From NCBI GenBank assembly GCA_002914845.1, contig JXTC01000158.1:201556-265555 (forward strand): DNA of 64,000 bases, given 5' to 3'. The notes beneath the pieces are model-generated. The model was not told the origin of the DNA, ran no database searches, and saw nothing but the letters and a program-made list of their open reading frames with translations. The stretch comes from Trema orientale (Eukaryota; Streptophyta; Magnoliopsida; Rosales; Cannabaceae). This document shows, piece after piece, positions 11,487 through 23,498 of the stretch. Made by a program: the position numbers and the translations under genes. Numbering within the stretch: the first letter of the stretch is position 1; every line of letters begins with the position of its first letter.

Positions 11487-14265
11487 CCAGTTTCTTGTAA
11501 TAGATCTAAGGTATATTGTTTTTGGGATAGAAATATTGCTTTATTAGATTGGGATACTTCAATTCTAAGAAAATATTTTAGAGGGCCTAGATCTTTCATT
11601 TCAAATTCTTTGGACAAATATTTCTGTAAAGTCTTCCTTTCTTCATGATCATTTCTTGTAACTACCATGTCATCAACGTATATAATGAGTGTAGTAATCT
11701 TACCCTCTCATTTTTTTAGGAAGAGAGTATGATCTGAGTTGCTCTGATGGTGCCCAAATGCTATCATGGATCTCATGAACCTCCCAAACCATGCTCTTGG
11801 TGATTGCTTTGAACTATACAATGATTTTTTTAACTTGCATACTTTTTGGCGGTGTTTGTTGGGTATCATGCATCCTGGTGGGAGATTTATGTAGACTTCT
11901 TCAGATAATTCACTATAAAGACAAGCATTCTTTATATCGAATTTTTGTAATGGCCAATTCAAGTTTGTAGCTAAAGACAACAAGACATGAATCGTGTTAA
12001 TTTTTGCAACAGGTGCAAATGTCTCTGTATAATCAATCCCGTAGGTTTAAGTGTATCCCTTTGCCACTAGCCTCGCTTTAAAATACTCGATTATACTATC
12101 AGTTTTATACTTCACTGTGTAAATCTATCGATATCCAACTAGTTTCTTTTCTGGTGGAGGATCAACGAGTTCCCATGTTTCATTTTTTTGGAGAGATTTC
12201 ATTTCCTCATTCATAGTTGCTTTCCATTTTAGATCAATCAAGGTTTTTTGCACACTATTAGGAATAGATACAACAGATAATTGATTCACAAATGACATAT
12301 TTGATTTTGACAAATGATGGTTAGACACATAATTACTCATGGGATAATTACTAGATAGGTCAGACTCATATGTGGGTTTAGGTATACCTCTAGTGTGACG
12401 ATGTGGTAATTATTTTCTGGAGGGCTCAGGATCATCCTCAGCAAGCGATTAGTTTGGTGTGTCATTGACAGGTTCTAATTCAGGAAGAGTTGAAGCTATT
12501 TCTTCTGTCAATTGGTTATAGCCATTGTGGTCCAAAAATGTACCAATAGGATCCAAATCACTAATATCTTGAGAAGTTTGTGTGTCATTATTATCATGAT
12601 CCAAATCACCAGTATCTTGAGTAGCTTGTGTGTCATTATTGTCATGATCCAAGTTTATACCACTTATATCCAATGTGCCTATATTCTGCTCCTCATACTC
12701 AGGGAAATCATTATAATCTAAAGTTATCTGAATTTCGTGATGGTAATTCTCCCCTTGAAATCCAGACTCAGAGGTGAAATACATAGTATCTTCATGGGAG
12801 GACAACATCCATAGTGACAAACAGTCGTCGTGTGGGAGGGTAGTAGCACCTGTACCCTTTCTGATGAGTGGCATATCCTAAGAAGACACACCACAGTGCT
12901 CAAGGAGATAACTTATCTCGTTGGTGTCTATGGAGATATACAAATACTACACACCTGAATACATATGGTGGTAAACTGGGGACAGTCGGAGCTACCACTG
13001 TATTAGTAAGTGCTTGAAATGGTATCTAAAACTTGACAGTACTGGAGGGCATCCTATTGATCAAGTATGCTGCAGAAGCAAGAGCTTCTCCCCAATATGA
13101 TAGCCGCATATGAGCTTGGATTAGTGAGGCACGAACTACTTCTAAACTACTTCTAACAAGTGTCGATTTTTGCGTTCAGCAACTCCATTTTGTTGTGGTG
13201 AATTGGAACAAGTAGTTTGATATATAATACCATGTGTTTCCAAATATTATCGTAGGTCAGAACTTTGGTATTCGCCGCCATTATCACTTCGGAGAACCTA
13301 ACTACGACTGTTGTATTGAGTACGTATCATGTTATGGAACTTCTGAAATAATGTGTTTACCTCACTTTTGAATTGCATCAAATTTACCCATGTCATCCTA
13401 GTACAGTTATCAATAAAGGTTACGAACCATCGTGATCCGCTCAAAGTAGTGACTTTAGATGGATCCCATACATCAGTATGCAATACCATAAATGGTATTG
13501 GACATGGATTCAAGATCAATGGAAAAGAAATTCGATGACTTTTGGCTAATTCACAAACATCATATCGAAAACTAGAAGTATCCAACTTGGCAAATAAGCT
13601 AGAAAATAACCTTTTCAAGTACCCAAATGAAGCATGTCCAAGTCGACGATGATATAACCAAATTTTAGATCTCCTTTTCTCTGCCTCAGTACTATTCACT
13701 GTCAAAACTTGATGCAGTTTAGTCAAAGTTTCTGGCTTTAAGTCTAAATAATACAGCTTGCCTCGCCGAACACTATTACTAATCGTTTGCCTTGTGTAGA
13801 TATCCTTAAAAACACAAAATTTAGGCCAAAAAATTGGAACACAAGATAAGGTTGTGGTTATTTGAGAGACAGACAAAAGGTTATAATCAAGTGAGGGAAT
13901 AACTAATACAGAGTCTAGATTCAAAGAAGGACTAAGAGATAAAGATCCTTCCCCAATAATTGGGGTTGAGGTACTGTTAGCAATAGAAACAAATTTCTGT
14001 GAGGAGAGTCTAATAGAAGAACAATTTTTAAATCAAATGTCATGTGATCGGTAGCACCAGAATCAATTATCCATGTATTATTAGAAACAGTTGTGGAAGT
14101 GTAAAATACCTTACCATCATTATCTACAGCAGCTACTAAAGCGGAGGCTTCCTTGAAATGCTCAGTCCATAGATCACAAATATGGTTCCACCATTTCGTA
14201 CTAAGATATTTTTGAGAGTGACAATAATAAATTGAACTGTTACCACTCATCTTTTCCCTCTTTTT
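11487..14265 (-). mobile_element. Left copia, protease-integrase-reverse transcriptase portion
   Basis: Reading along the minus strand from 14250: the protease motif WIIDSGATDHMT (about 14080), the integrase zinc-binding region around LYHRRLGHASFGYLKRLF (about 13640), the integrase core start VLHTDVWDP (about 13470), a linker (12874-12449), and reverse transcriptase parts (KWKATMNEEMKSLQKNETWE near 12200, NWPLQKFDIKNACLYSELSE near 11950, KDLGPLKYFLRIEV near 11580). The gag upstream of the protease and the 5' LTR are absent. The copy stops at a poly-T tract near 14265. It is a fossil with several breaks. Confidence 0.85.
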
Positions 14266-14385
14266 TTTTTTTTTTTTTTGTAAATATCCTTCACTTTTTT
14301 GTTTTGTTTTTTTATCACCCTTTTTTTTGTTTGTCTCGTTTTTTTAAAGGAATATGTATATAAATTAGATAATATATATATATAA
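14266..14385. other. T-rich simple sequence
   Basis: Poly-T runs and AT dinucleotides join the truncated end of the left copia to a MITE. No gene is seen. Confidence 0.6.
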
Positions 14386-14591
14386 GGAGGACTTCTCAAT
14401 GGTTGTAATTTTTTTGTGACCATAAATGGGTACTAAAAAAAAAGTGATAGCATTAAATTTTTTTGATGTTAATAAATAGCATTAAATTTTTTTGGCCAAC
14501 CACCAAACTAATCACCACCGTAGAATATAGATCTAACGGCTTAAACCATTGTAACCATCTATGGGTAAATATTGTTGTAACCATTTAAACC
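14386..14591 (+). mobile_element. TA-flanked MITE, family 1
   Basis: It starts ggaggacttctcaatggtt just after a TATATA run and ends ttgtaaccatttaaacc. The same ~205-bp sequence recurs at 50880-51091 (inverted) and 51109-51310. The terminal inverted repeats are imperfect. The superfamily is not certain. Confidence 0.75.
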
Positions 14592-14825
14592 ACCAATTCA
14601 GTAGTTTTTTTTTTTTTTTTACCTATGCGTATGTATTTTTTTTTAGCCATTAGATCATCATCTAATGGTGATCCAACGACTATAATGAGATGCATGAAAA
14701 GACATGCATCATTAATACTATTTCTCTCTCTTACTTTTTATAATAAAAAAATATGTATAATAAATTTTCATTAGTCAAAATGATACATATGTGTAAGTAA
14801 AAAAAAAATACTACATAAATTAATA
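14592..14825 (-). mobile_element. MITE, family 2
   Basis: Inverted ends lie around accaattcagtag plus a T-rich tract at the left and aagtaaaaaaaaaatactac at the right. The core has atgcatgaaaagacatgcat and gatccaacg. The same core recurs in reverse orientation in the MITE at 44207-44445, next to the FUSC gene. Confidence 0.7.
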
Positions 14826-14984
14826 GACTTATAGGTATCATGTATATAACCTAATAACCTGCACAAGATGTATAAGGTACTTATCTGTTTATCACTCATA
14901 AATGGCGGCGGGAGAGGCCTTCCTCCACCAGCCTTGACACCGGCCGATTGTTGGAGAAGACGAAGGGGCTAGGTGCATGATGCT

Positions 14985-15167
14985 CATAGAGATTTTCTTA
15001 GGTTTGTAAAGCCTATAGAGTGTGAAACAATTAGGAATATGGTTGAGATTTCCATGGGCAAACAAAGAATTTGCCCATAGAGATTTTCTTGGTTTATAAA
15101 GTCTATAGAGTGGGAAACAATTAGAAATATGGATGAGATTTCTTTGGCAAACAAAGACTTCCAGAGA
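14985..15167. repeat. Tandem duplication, 93-bp unit x2
   Basis: Both units begin catagagattttctt and run through gtgggaaacaattag-like sequence. They are about 90% alike by eye. No coding function is seen. Confidence 0.8.
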
Positions 15168-16980
15168 AGCATTTGTTTTATTTTATTTATTTTATTTTTT
15201 TATCTTTGATTTCCACAAAATAATTTCCCCTTCCAACAACCTGAGGAAAGATATCTTTAAATTTCTCTTTTGAATCAAGGGATCTATTTATTGTTTGATT
15301 CGAGGCTAGAGTAGCTGATATTCACAATTTGAGGTTTAACTGGAAGGTTATAACCACCATATAACATTGTTGAATTTTAGAGTTTTGTTAATTTATGGTA
15401 TTATGCTGCTAGATTTATTAATTTGTAATAGAGGTCTAAATAATAAGTGGGTTTTGGAGATTTTCATATAGGACATGATTAAATTATCATGTTGGATTAA
15501 ATCTAAAGGTTTTTTTTTTTCTGTTTTTATCATATATATATATATAATATTCTGCAACATCAAATTTATGTTGGAGTTCAAAATAATAAATGGGTTTTTT
15601 AAGGATTTGCATATACAATTGTGACTTGAGAGATTTCAATTGAAATATAGTACGTAGTTAGATGTTCTGTAAATTTTTCTCCCACAAGTCGACAGTAATT
15701 AACACAAGTACGTACGTTTTTGCCCTTACATTTTTTAACGCAATATCTTGTTGGGGCAAACTGACACAAAATTTATAATTTTTGGGGCACGTGGACAAAT
15801 TTCAAAACTGGTGTGGTAAAATACAACACTCAACAAAAGTGAGGGAGTCTTAGATAAATACCATTTTTAGAAATATTTAGACAAATATCACTTTTTATTA
15901 ATTGATGGTACTTAAGGTAATTGATCAAGTTACTCAAGGTAATGGGACTAGTTACCTTAAGTAACTCCTGGTTAACCCAAGTAACTTGAATAGTTACCTA
16001 GACTACCTTTAAAAGATACCAAATTTTAAAAAATAGTATTTTTATAATATTTTTTAAAAATACTATTTTTATAAATAAATCCAGAATTTTTCAAAAGTTC
16101 CAAACCATTTGTGATTTTTCAATTTTTTAGATTATGAGCCTAGATTTTTGTAAGAAGTCTTTTTATACTTTAAACTATTTTTTGTTTTGTTTAACTTAAA
16201 GATGCCAACTCTTTTGATATAGAACATTGTTTTCATCCCAATTGGTATAGATGGCAACAAGAATAGCCTCACACAGTAGCGTATATGACTTTGTACACCA
16301 AGTGCAAATGGGTCATTAGACTTATTTTGTGAGGTAATTTAGTTAGATTTATAATACAAAAGTTTTATTTGATATAACTAGAAACTTAAGATTTTTTTTG
16401 CTAGATTTTAAAAAGCATATGATTTTATTTTATGTGACCAGATTTTTTTCGCCTAAAATTAAAAAAACACAATTTTCTTTTTATAATGACCAATTATTTA
16501 TTTATTAAGGTAAAAGAGACTGAGTAGTTAACATAGGCTAATTCTCACTAACTTCAAGCTTATTATTGCTTTGTTATCCTTTAAAATTAAAAAAATAAAC
16601 AAAACAAAAAAAAAATAAAAAATAAAAACAAAAACAAAACAATCTTAGGGTCTATAAATTTTGACCATATTTTGAAGCTTATGGTGAAATATGGAACAAA
16701 TTATATCCTAATCACAAAAAAGACTTTTTTCTAAAGAAAAATTGAAAATCTCAAATTGCACCAACGTCCCAACTATTCTGTAAAATTCGATCCCAACCGA
16801 ACAATTTCGACTGGGGTTGAAAATAAAATTCCCAAGCCGTCTAAATTATTTAACCATGTTCAACTCTATATTCAATCGTGTCTTCATTTTCTAGGCCCCC
16901 CAAAAACAGTTGGAGAGACTTTTTAAAAAAAATAAATAAAAAGGGACTTAACTAATGACCATCACTTACTACAAATTTAA
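15168..16980. other. AT-rich intergenic DNA
   Basis: No gene is recognised. At about 15850-16085 there is an imperfect foldback with actagttaccttaagtaact-like sequence. It resembles the foldback family described at 21617, 33478 and 37190. Poly-A and poly-T tracts are common. Confidence 0.5.
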
Positions 16981-16984
16981 AAGA

Positions 16985-17105
16985 ACATAACACATTTTAC
17001 CAAGGCTTGAATCCCTGACTCCTATCCCCCTCTCCCAAAACTCACACACATATTCCTCAAGTCTTGGACTAACTGAGCTAGTCCAAGTTGGCTAAATAGT
17101 TAGAG
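16985..17105 (-). mobile_element. Likely tRNA-derived SINE
   Basis: On the minus strand a TAGCTCAGTTAGTCC box (17067-17081) resembles the Pol III A box. GGGATTCAAGCC (about 17004-17015) resembles the B box, lying downstream at SINE-like spacing. Both boxes are degenerate compared with tRNA genes. No tRNA cloverleaf is evident and the 3' end is not defined. A chance tRNA-like repeat remains possible. Confidence 0.5.
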
Positions 17106-17799
17106 AAACTTATGTAAACATATTTTCTTCAAAAAAAAAAAAGAAAACAAAACAAAACAAATCAATCAAACAATTTATGTACTAAAACTTAAAAATAATT
17201 CCACTCAAGGTCCTTTTAGTAATAAAAAAATTCATAAAATGAGGTTTGGGAGAGCAGACAGAGGAGTGGCAATAGACGCGTCATTTTTTATACTTTACTT
17301 TTAGCTAGATACCAATTTCACCCCTCTATTTTTTTATTCTTATTTTTTAAAATTTAAGTTAATTTCCACCCCTATATTTCGAAAAAGCAAATCATAATCC
17401 TTGAATTTGCCAATCAGATAAGAACTCTTTTTTTCAGATTCAATCAAACTTGTGATTATGTTAAATTATATCCTTAAATCAAATTTTAATAAATAGTTAA
17501 ATTTTTTTAATAAAAAATGTGAAAAAAATATAATCTAATTTTTTCCAAAAATTAAATTGTATTTGTATTTATTTTTTTGGTAGCACGTTTTCATAGAAAA
17601 TATAACAAGTTGATGAAGTGCAATTTAGTCATTTTAGATAAAAATTTCACAAAATCAATGTAATTTTACTTAGGGGGTTATATTTGCACCCTGAACTCAC
17701 ATAAAGCATTCCAAATCTAAATGAACTCCATTAAAAATTTAAAAAATGTATTTTTTAGTATTGGCACCCCAAATCATCTGTAAAATAGATCTTTCCTCG

Positions 17800-17975
17800 T
17801 ACAACTTTTGTTTTAGGGTGTGACAAATTTTAATAATTAGTCACTAACTAAAATATTAAGTCACACATTAAATAATTATACAATATGGAGTCAATTATGA
17901 AAATATGACGTGTCAAAATCTACATTGAATGACTGAGAATTTTGACATCCCATAACAAATGTCAATTTCTTAATA
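17800..17975. mobile_element. Imperfect-TIR MITE
   Basis: The ends are tttgttttagggtgtgacaa and, inverted, ttttgacatcccataacaaa, a roughly 30-bp imperfect terminal inverted repeat around a short AT-rich core. The target duplication is not certain. Confidence 0.5.
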
Positions 17976-18039
17976 GAAGATTGTCAAAATTATATCACAT
18001 CCATATGGTGCTACGTGTCATAAAAAAATTGAGCCCCTT

Positions 18040-18268
18040 ATCAAGCTAATACTGGACCTCATCTTCAAGCTTGAAGTGTCACGCTCTTATTTACTCCAGC
18101 TAATTGCAAGACACCACTTATTAAGTGTCAAGACCTCTAATTACTTCACACTAGAGTAAGACGCCTAGCATAGGATGTGTCAGCTGCACAAAATACCTAT
18201 ATTACCCACTTCACCACTTGATGTATGCCTATATATAGGTGGTTACTGTACAAACAACTCAGTGATTN
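18040..18268 (+). promoter_or_regulatory. Promoter-like segment with a strong TATA box, origin unknown
   Basis: A clear ctatatatagg box (about 18230) lies in sequence richer in C than its surroundings, followed by gtacaaacaactcagtg. It looks like the end of an LTR U3/R region, but no partner LTR or open frame follows. An N at 18268 interrupts it. Confidence 0.3.
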
Positions 18269-18275
18269 CTAAGAA

Positions 18276-18375
18276 CGGGCCGGCCCGCATCGGCCCGCCT
18301 ACGAACCCGTCCGGGCCTATGGGCCGGGCCGGGCTCAATTTTTGAAATCCCAGGCCGGCCCGGCCCGCCCATTTT
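18276..18375. repeat. GC-rich repeat of GGCCCG motifs
   Basis: A short block of overlapping ggcccg and cgggcc words folds back on itself. It abruptly interrupts AT-rich DNA right after an N. It resembles fragments of GC-rich short non-autonomous elements common in plants. The boundaries are uncertain. Confidence 0.5.
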
Positions 18376-20384
18376 GCTACTTTTATTCAGAATACTATTA
18401 CCATATATTTCGTCCGCATATATATACAATCCCCTCTTTCATTTATTAGTACTTTGACTTTTCTTTCCTAAAAGCTACCTATATTGTTTAGTCATGGTTT
18501 GTACTGTCACTTTTTCCAACTATTCTTCTTAAGTCACTCTCTCTCTTTGTTTTTAGCACTGACCATAACTTCTCTCTCCCACTTACGTTCTTCCTAATGG
18601 TTATTAACCAAAATCAATTGATTTTATCTGTCATATAAACTCCATTAAACCAATCCTTGTTCTATTTTTTGTCTATCGTACACGAACCCATCTTCCTCCA
18701 TGTGATCTTTTATATTTTGAATCCTTGCTCCAAATTGCGTGCACCATTTTCCGAATTTTTACCCATTCTGTCTCACTTTCTATTCTTAATTTTGTGGTTC
18801 ATCTAATCACAAAATTTATTATTTTTATTCTAATTTTTCATACCATAGATCTTGATAGTACTGACTACTCTTCGGACCAATTTTTCACGTTCCATATCTT
18901 GTGAAACACTGGCTATCTAATACATGGTGATGGTCATTGAAACCACACTTGTTTACCTGCATGTTGAGCTGTTAAATACACTAATAATTTTCTGACAAAT
19001 GGAATTGTATTATTACGTCATTTTCTCCATTTTCTACCACTATCTTACTTATCATTAATTAAGTATTCTTATGCTTAATTAATTTCTCCCTAATCATATC
19101 ACAAAGAGCATCCCAGAACAACCTTTAATTTTATTAACTTATTGATTTTGATAATCCTAATTATATTAAGACACTTTTTATTTTGAAAAAATATTTTTTA
19201 TTAGAAATACACCTTTGATGTTTATACAGTTTGATCAATTATTCTTTTTCCTCTCTTTTTAATTCTCTATTTATAGTGATGATGATGTTTGTTCTATATA
19301 AAGTTATGTACTGCTCATTCTAATAAGGATCAATGTATGAGAGGTTGAGAGTTTACTTTTATAAAAATAAATAAACAAAAGTAGTTTAAAATTTGTCTAA
19401 ATGAATAGCAACAAAAATTAAAATACCATATAATAATCATCATAAAGTTATACCAGTAATGAAAATTAAAATATTATATAATAATCATCACAAAATTACA
19501 CTAGTAATAAAAAATAATTAAAGAAAATAATATGTAGTGACCGACATTTTATTTTCAAAAGCATTGAAGTAGTAAATTTTACATCTTTTAAAAAAAAAAA
19601 TTAAATCCCAGGCAAATGGGTTGATTTACTCTTCCTTCCTCTTCTTTTTATTTTTTTTTTCTATTTGGAATTATGGTATGTTTTTTTGAACAAGTTTGAA
19701 TTCTGACAATATCATCATTAATGAGCAAATTTTTAAAAAGAATTTTAATAGGGTCTAAATTTAGGAAATTTCTGGATAAAATATTTAAAATTTTAAATTA
19801 TAATATCATAGTGTGTAGTTATTAAGAGTAAAATATCATAAATTTAACAGAATGGTCTATAATTGTACCTTAATAGAATGGTCTATAATTGTACCTTTTG
19901 GTCTTTTTATTTAAGGATAAACATATAACAAATTTTTTTTTTTTTACAAAAATAGGAGTACTTTTATACATATTAGGGGTGCAAATATAACTCCCCTTTT
20001 ATTTATACCTACGAAAGCATTAATCTAAGCACCATAAAAATCGTAATTAATGCGAGTAATAGTCTTTTTCTATTTGAGTAACGCTAGTGATCGAGTAGTA
20101 CTGCTTTTCATTTGGGTTCCTACTTGCAGTCAAAATAGGAAATGGAATGGATGGACGGGAGTTCGAGGAATTTTTTTCCTACATTTTTTTTTTCAGTAGT
20201 AAAGAAATTCATGTAATACTAGTACTACCCAGTAAATATGCTTGTTAATACGATGTTGTCATCTTAGGACCAGTCAAACTCAACAAAGGCCGATAAATAT
20301 GGTCGAAACTGTTACCAACCAAATCATCAGTGAATAGAACTAAATAGAAAATAATGGATGTTTTTTTAGTTTTTTTTTTTTTTG
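18376..20384. other. AT-rich intergenic DNA with small tandem duplications
   Basis: No gene is recognised. It contains a 48-bp duplicated unit (19414-19509) and a 25-bp duplicated unit with gaatggtctataattgtacc (about 19848-19898). Confidence 0.5.
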
Positions 20385-20584
20385 GATAACACTATATATC
20401 TCAAATTTTGCACTAAATTTTTTATACTAACACATATGACATATAAATTATCACCAACTAATCAGTGTGTTAAAACTTATCACAAATAGATTAAATATTG
20501 TCACTAATTAAATTATGACAAATCATATGTAGCATGTGTTGGTATTAAAAATTTGGTACAAAAATTGTTACCTCAAATATTATC
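20385..20584. mobile_element. Foldback MITE (200 bp)
   Basis: The ends are gataacactatatatctcaa and, inverted, gataatatttgaggtaacaa. The two arms share taaattttttata and ctaacacat over about 55 bp. No coding capacity. Confidence 0.65.
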
Positions 20585-20640
20585 TTTTTTTTTTTGAATA
20601 AAATAATGGATATTTCTACAACAAAGTATAATGCGCACAT

Positions 20641-20711
20641 TTTGAAAAAAAAAAAAAAAAGAAAACAAAGTAAAAANAAAAAAAAAAAAAAAAAGAAAAC
20701 AAAGTAAAAAG
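20641..20711. repeat. Duplicated poly-A tract with an N
   Basis: Two copies of gaaaacaaagtaaaaa are separated by long A runs. An N at about 20677 suggests an unresolved length at this point. Confidence 0.8.
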
Positions 20712-21616
20712 ATTCTGGCAGCTGCATGTAACAATAATAGAATTTCAATTATCCAAAAACACGCCAAAAAAAAAAACACTATTGAAAAATTGTTAATAAC
20801 GATAACAACAACCACCCATAGTTAACAATTTTACTTATAATAATCATATGATAGATGTACACACGTATTTTGTAATTATACATACTTTTGTCAAACATAC
20901 TTAAAAATTTTTGTACTTTTTAATGAAAATGTATCATTCACGTACATATTTTTAGGCATATAAAATAGTCCTTGCCAATTTTATTTTCTGTATTTAAAAT
21001 TTTCTTTTTCATTCAAATGAATTATTTTTTATCCCAATAATTTTTTTTGTTATTATTTATCATATAATATTAATAATATTTTGAATAATTAAACATTTAC
21101 ACAATTATCAATAAGTAATATTTGAAAGAGCATCTATTGGCATGCTTCCTGTTGCAACATGATTGGTTTATCTGGTTCATAGTATAATATATATTTGATC
21201 TGATAAGTTTTTTAGTATTTGCCAAATATACGTTTTTAATCACAAATTTGCTTATTGATAATCATAAAAATCTGATCAGATTGATTGATAGTAATTGAAT
21301 ATTTATCTAGAAAATAATTAATGTTGATATGTACACTACAAGGTATTAAAACATTTTATTTCTTTACAAATATATTCAGTAACTAGTTTATTTATTGATT
21401 GGATGTAATCTTGTGTATCAATTATGTATGTGGACAGGTTTTAGTACTGTAGAATGGATATTAGATATTTACCTAATTTATCTATGAAAAGCTGTTCACA
21501 TTTGATTAAGAAAAATACCACCAATTAAGAGATTTGGATGGACTAATTATTGTGGAAGTTTCCTCAATGTTTTGTACTGAGTCTAAATATTTTTGATTGA
21601 TTATAATTGATTTATG
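20712..21616. other. AT-rich intergenic DNA, nothing recognised
   Basis: No coding, RNA or transposon signal that I can support. Confidence 0.5.
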
Positions 21617-21985
21617 GGTTCCTAACACTTATACCTACAAAAATCGAAAACAATTACAAAAATACGGAAGTCAGGCTTTTTCCCAATTGCAGTACGGTTT
21701 TTATTAGGAAAATATTACTTTTTAAAAAATATTTAGAAAAGTATCATTTTTAAAATAGTTACTGATTATCGGTTTTTGGAAACTGGTTACTAATTATATA
21801 CCAATTACAAATATTTTTAATTACTAGTTATCAGTTTCTGGAAACTAGTTACCAGAAACTAGTTACTATTTAAAAAAATAGTATTTTTTAATAAAAACCG
21901 TACTGCACCTTAAAAAATACAAAATTGCCGTATTTTTCAAATTTTTTTCTGAAATACCGTATATTTTCTAATTTTTCCTTGATTT
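21617..21985 (+). mobile_element. Foldback element of the ctaacactt family, copy 1
   Basis: It starts ggttcctaacacttatacc. The inner arms carry gtacggtttttatta and its inverse aataaaaaccgtac, surrounding actagttaccagaaactag-type palindromes. Related copies lie at 33478-33826 (reverse) and 37190-37400. Confidence 0.6.
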
Positions 21986-23340
21986 TTGAGCTATCAAAAA
22001 TATTGGATAATCGTATTTTCTAATTCAGGAAAGAAAACAGTGTTTTCCTTTTATGTTACAGTATGACTGTGCTGACATATTTATGTTATAATATCTGTGC
22101 AGAATTAGCATTTAATTCTCTAATCAAATTTCTAAGTTTGGAAACGAACTTGACTGATTTTGCAAGTCTTTTGATTAATATTAAATGCATTTAAATGTTA
22201 TTTGCAAATACATAATCGTGAAGACTTAGAGCTCTATATAAAAGTATCTTATTAGAAGCTTTAAGTAGATCACATATTATATTTCGACTATTGAGCGTAA
22301 TAGAAAGATTTTTTCTTTAGTCATTTTCTTAAACTTAGAAGTAGTCCTAGTCATATGATACAGTACTTCAGGAAAGGTATTGAATATCTTCAGGAGAATA
22401 TCGATCCGTAGCTGTGAAGGGAGTTCACGAGTGAAAGATGAAACAAGGTTAAAAGGAGCTTGACAATGAGTATTCATCAGGAGGATGAACACAATATTTT
22501 CAGGAGAAGATCAACTTCAAGACACTGAAGAGATTTCAGGTATAAGAAGTCAATCTAAGATGAGTGATGCTCGCTAGACACATTGGTAAAAGAATACATC
22601 TACATTGGATAATTAAAAGAGAGAGTCTTTTTTTGTGCATGAGTCAAATTAGTATTTGTATTCATTTCAAACTTTATTAATAGTATTTAATTCTCTAAGC
22701 ATGGCCCATTAGATATAGGTTATCGAGAGATAGTTGAACCAAGTAAAAATTAGCCTTGTCACTTTTTAATTTTTCATTATTGCAACATACATATTTCATT
22801 TTACAAAATAATTAAATAATTGGTAAATTATTTAATTTGGCCATTTATGAAAATCGGGCCTAACAATATTTATATTTTCTTGACCAATCACAATAAAGTA
22901 GGTGGAAAAACGTGATACTTTTATAGAAAATTACACTTTAATTATTGTATTTTATAAACATATTTTTCAAAATTCAAAGTATTATACACATATAAATAAA
23001 TTTATGAATAAGCATACACGTATTTTTATTCTGAATTTTTAAAAGTATTTTGACAAAAGTGTGAATTATATACATCCGTATTTTTAGTTGTTTAATTCAT
23101 GTCCCGTATTTTGATAACTATGCAACAACCTGCGTCATTATTATATTAAGAAATACAACAGTCAACATGCTGGAGGTAATAAACTCCATCCAACTTCACC
23201 GAAGATGAAACGTTAGTTTCTCATGCACGTGCAAATCACATGTTACACTTTTTTTTCTTTACAATTTTGATCATTTTTAAAAGCATGTGATGAAATAATG
23301 AATAAAAGTATAAATAATTTGTAAAATTAAGACTTTTATT
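21986..23340. other. AT-rich intergenic DNA, nothing recognised
   Basis: No supported gene or named repeat. Confidence 0.5.
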
Positions 23341-23341
23341 T

Positions 23342-23498
23342 AAGGAGGCGACTATAGTAGGGTCGCCCCTACGTAAGGCCCCTGTTTGTACACTGTTTGA
23401 TGGGAATCTGTGGAGAATCTGTTTATACACAGATTCCCATCAAACGGTGTATAAACAGGGCCTTACGTAGGGACGCCCCTACTGTAGACGCGCCCTTT
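23342..23498. mobile_element. Near-perfect hairpin MITE
   Basis: Arms of about 70 bp pair almost completely. The left arm contains ctacgtaaggcccctgtttg and gatgggaatctgtg, and the right arm contains their inverses. The spacer is only about a dozen bases. The direct repeat ttattta flanks both sides, which would suit an 8-bp hAT-type target duplication. There is no coding sequence. A transcript through it would form long double-stranded RNA. Confidence 0.75.

Noticed and set aside
14985-15172. A small minus-strand gene with internal repeats
   Set aside because: It is a translation of the 93-bp tandem duplication. No start context or family similarity.
17004-17081. A true tRNA gene
   Set aside because: The boxes are degenerate and spaced too far apart, and no cloverleaf can be drawn, so a SINE is the better reading.
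20545-20815. Phenylalanine-rich minus-strand frames
   Set aside because: They are translations of poly-A/poly-T with an N, not genes.
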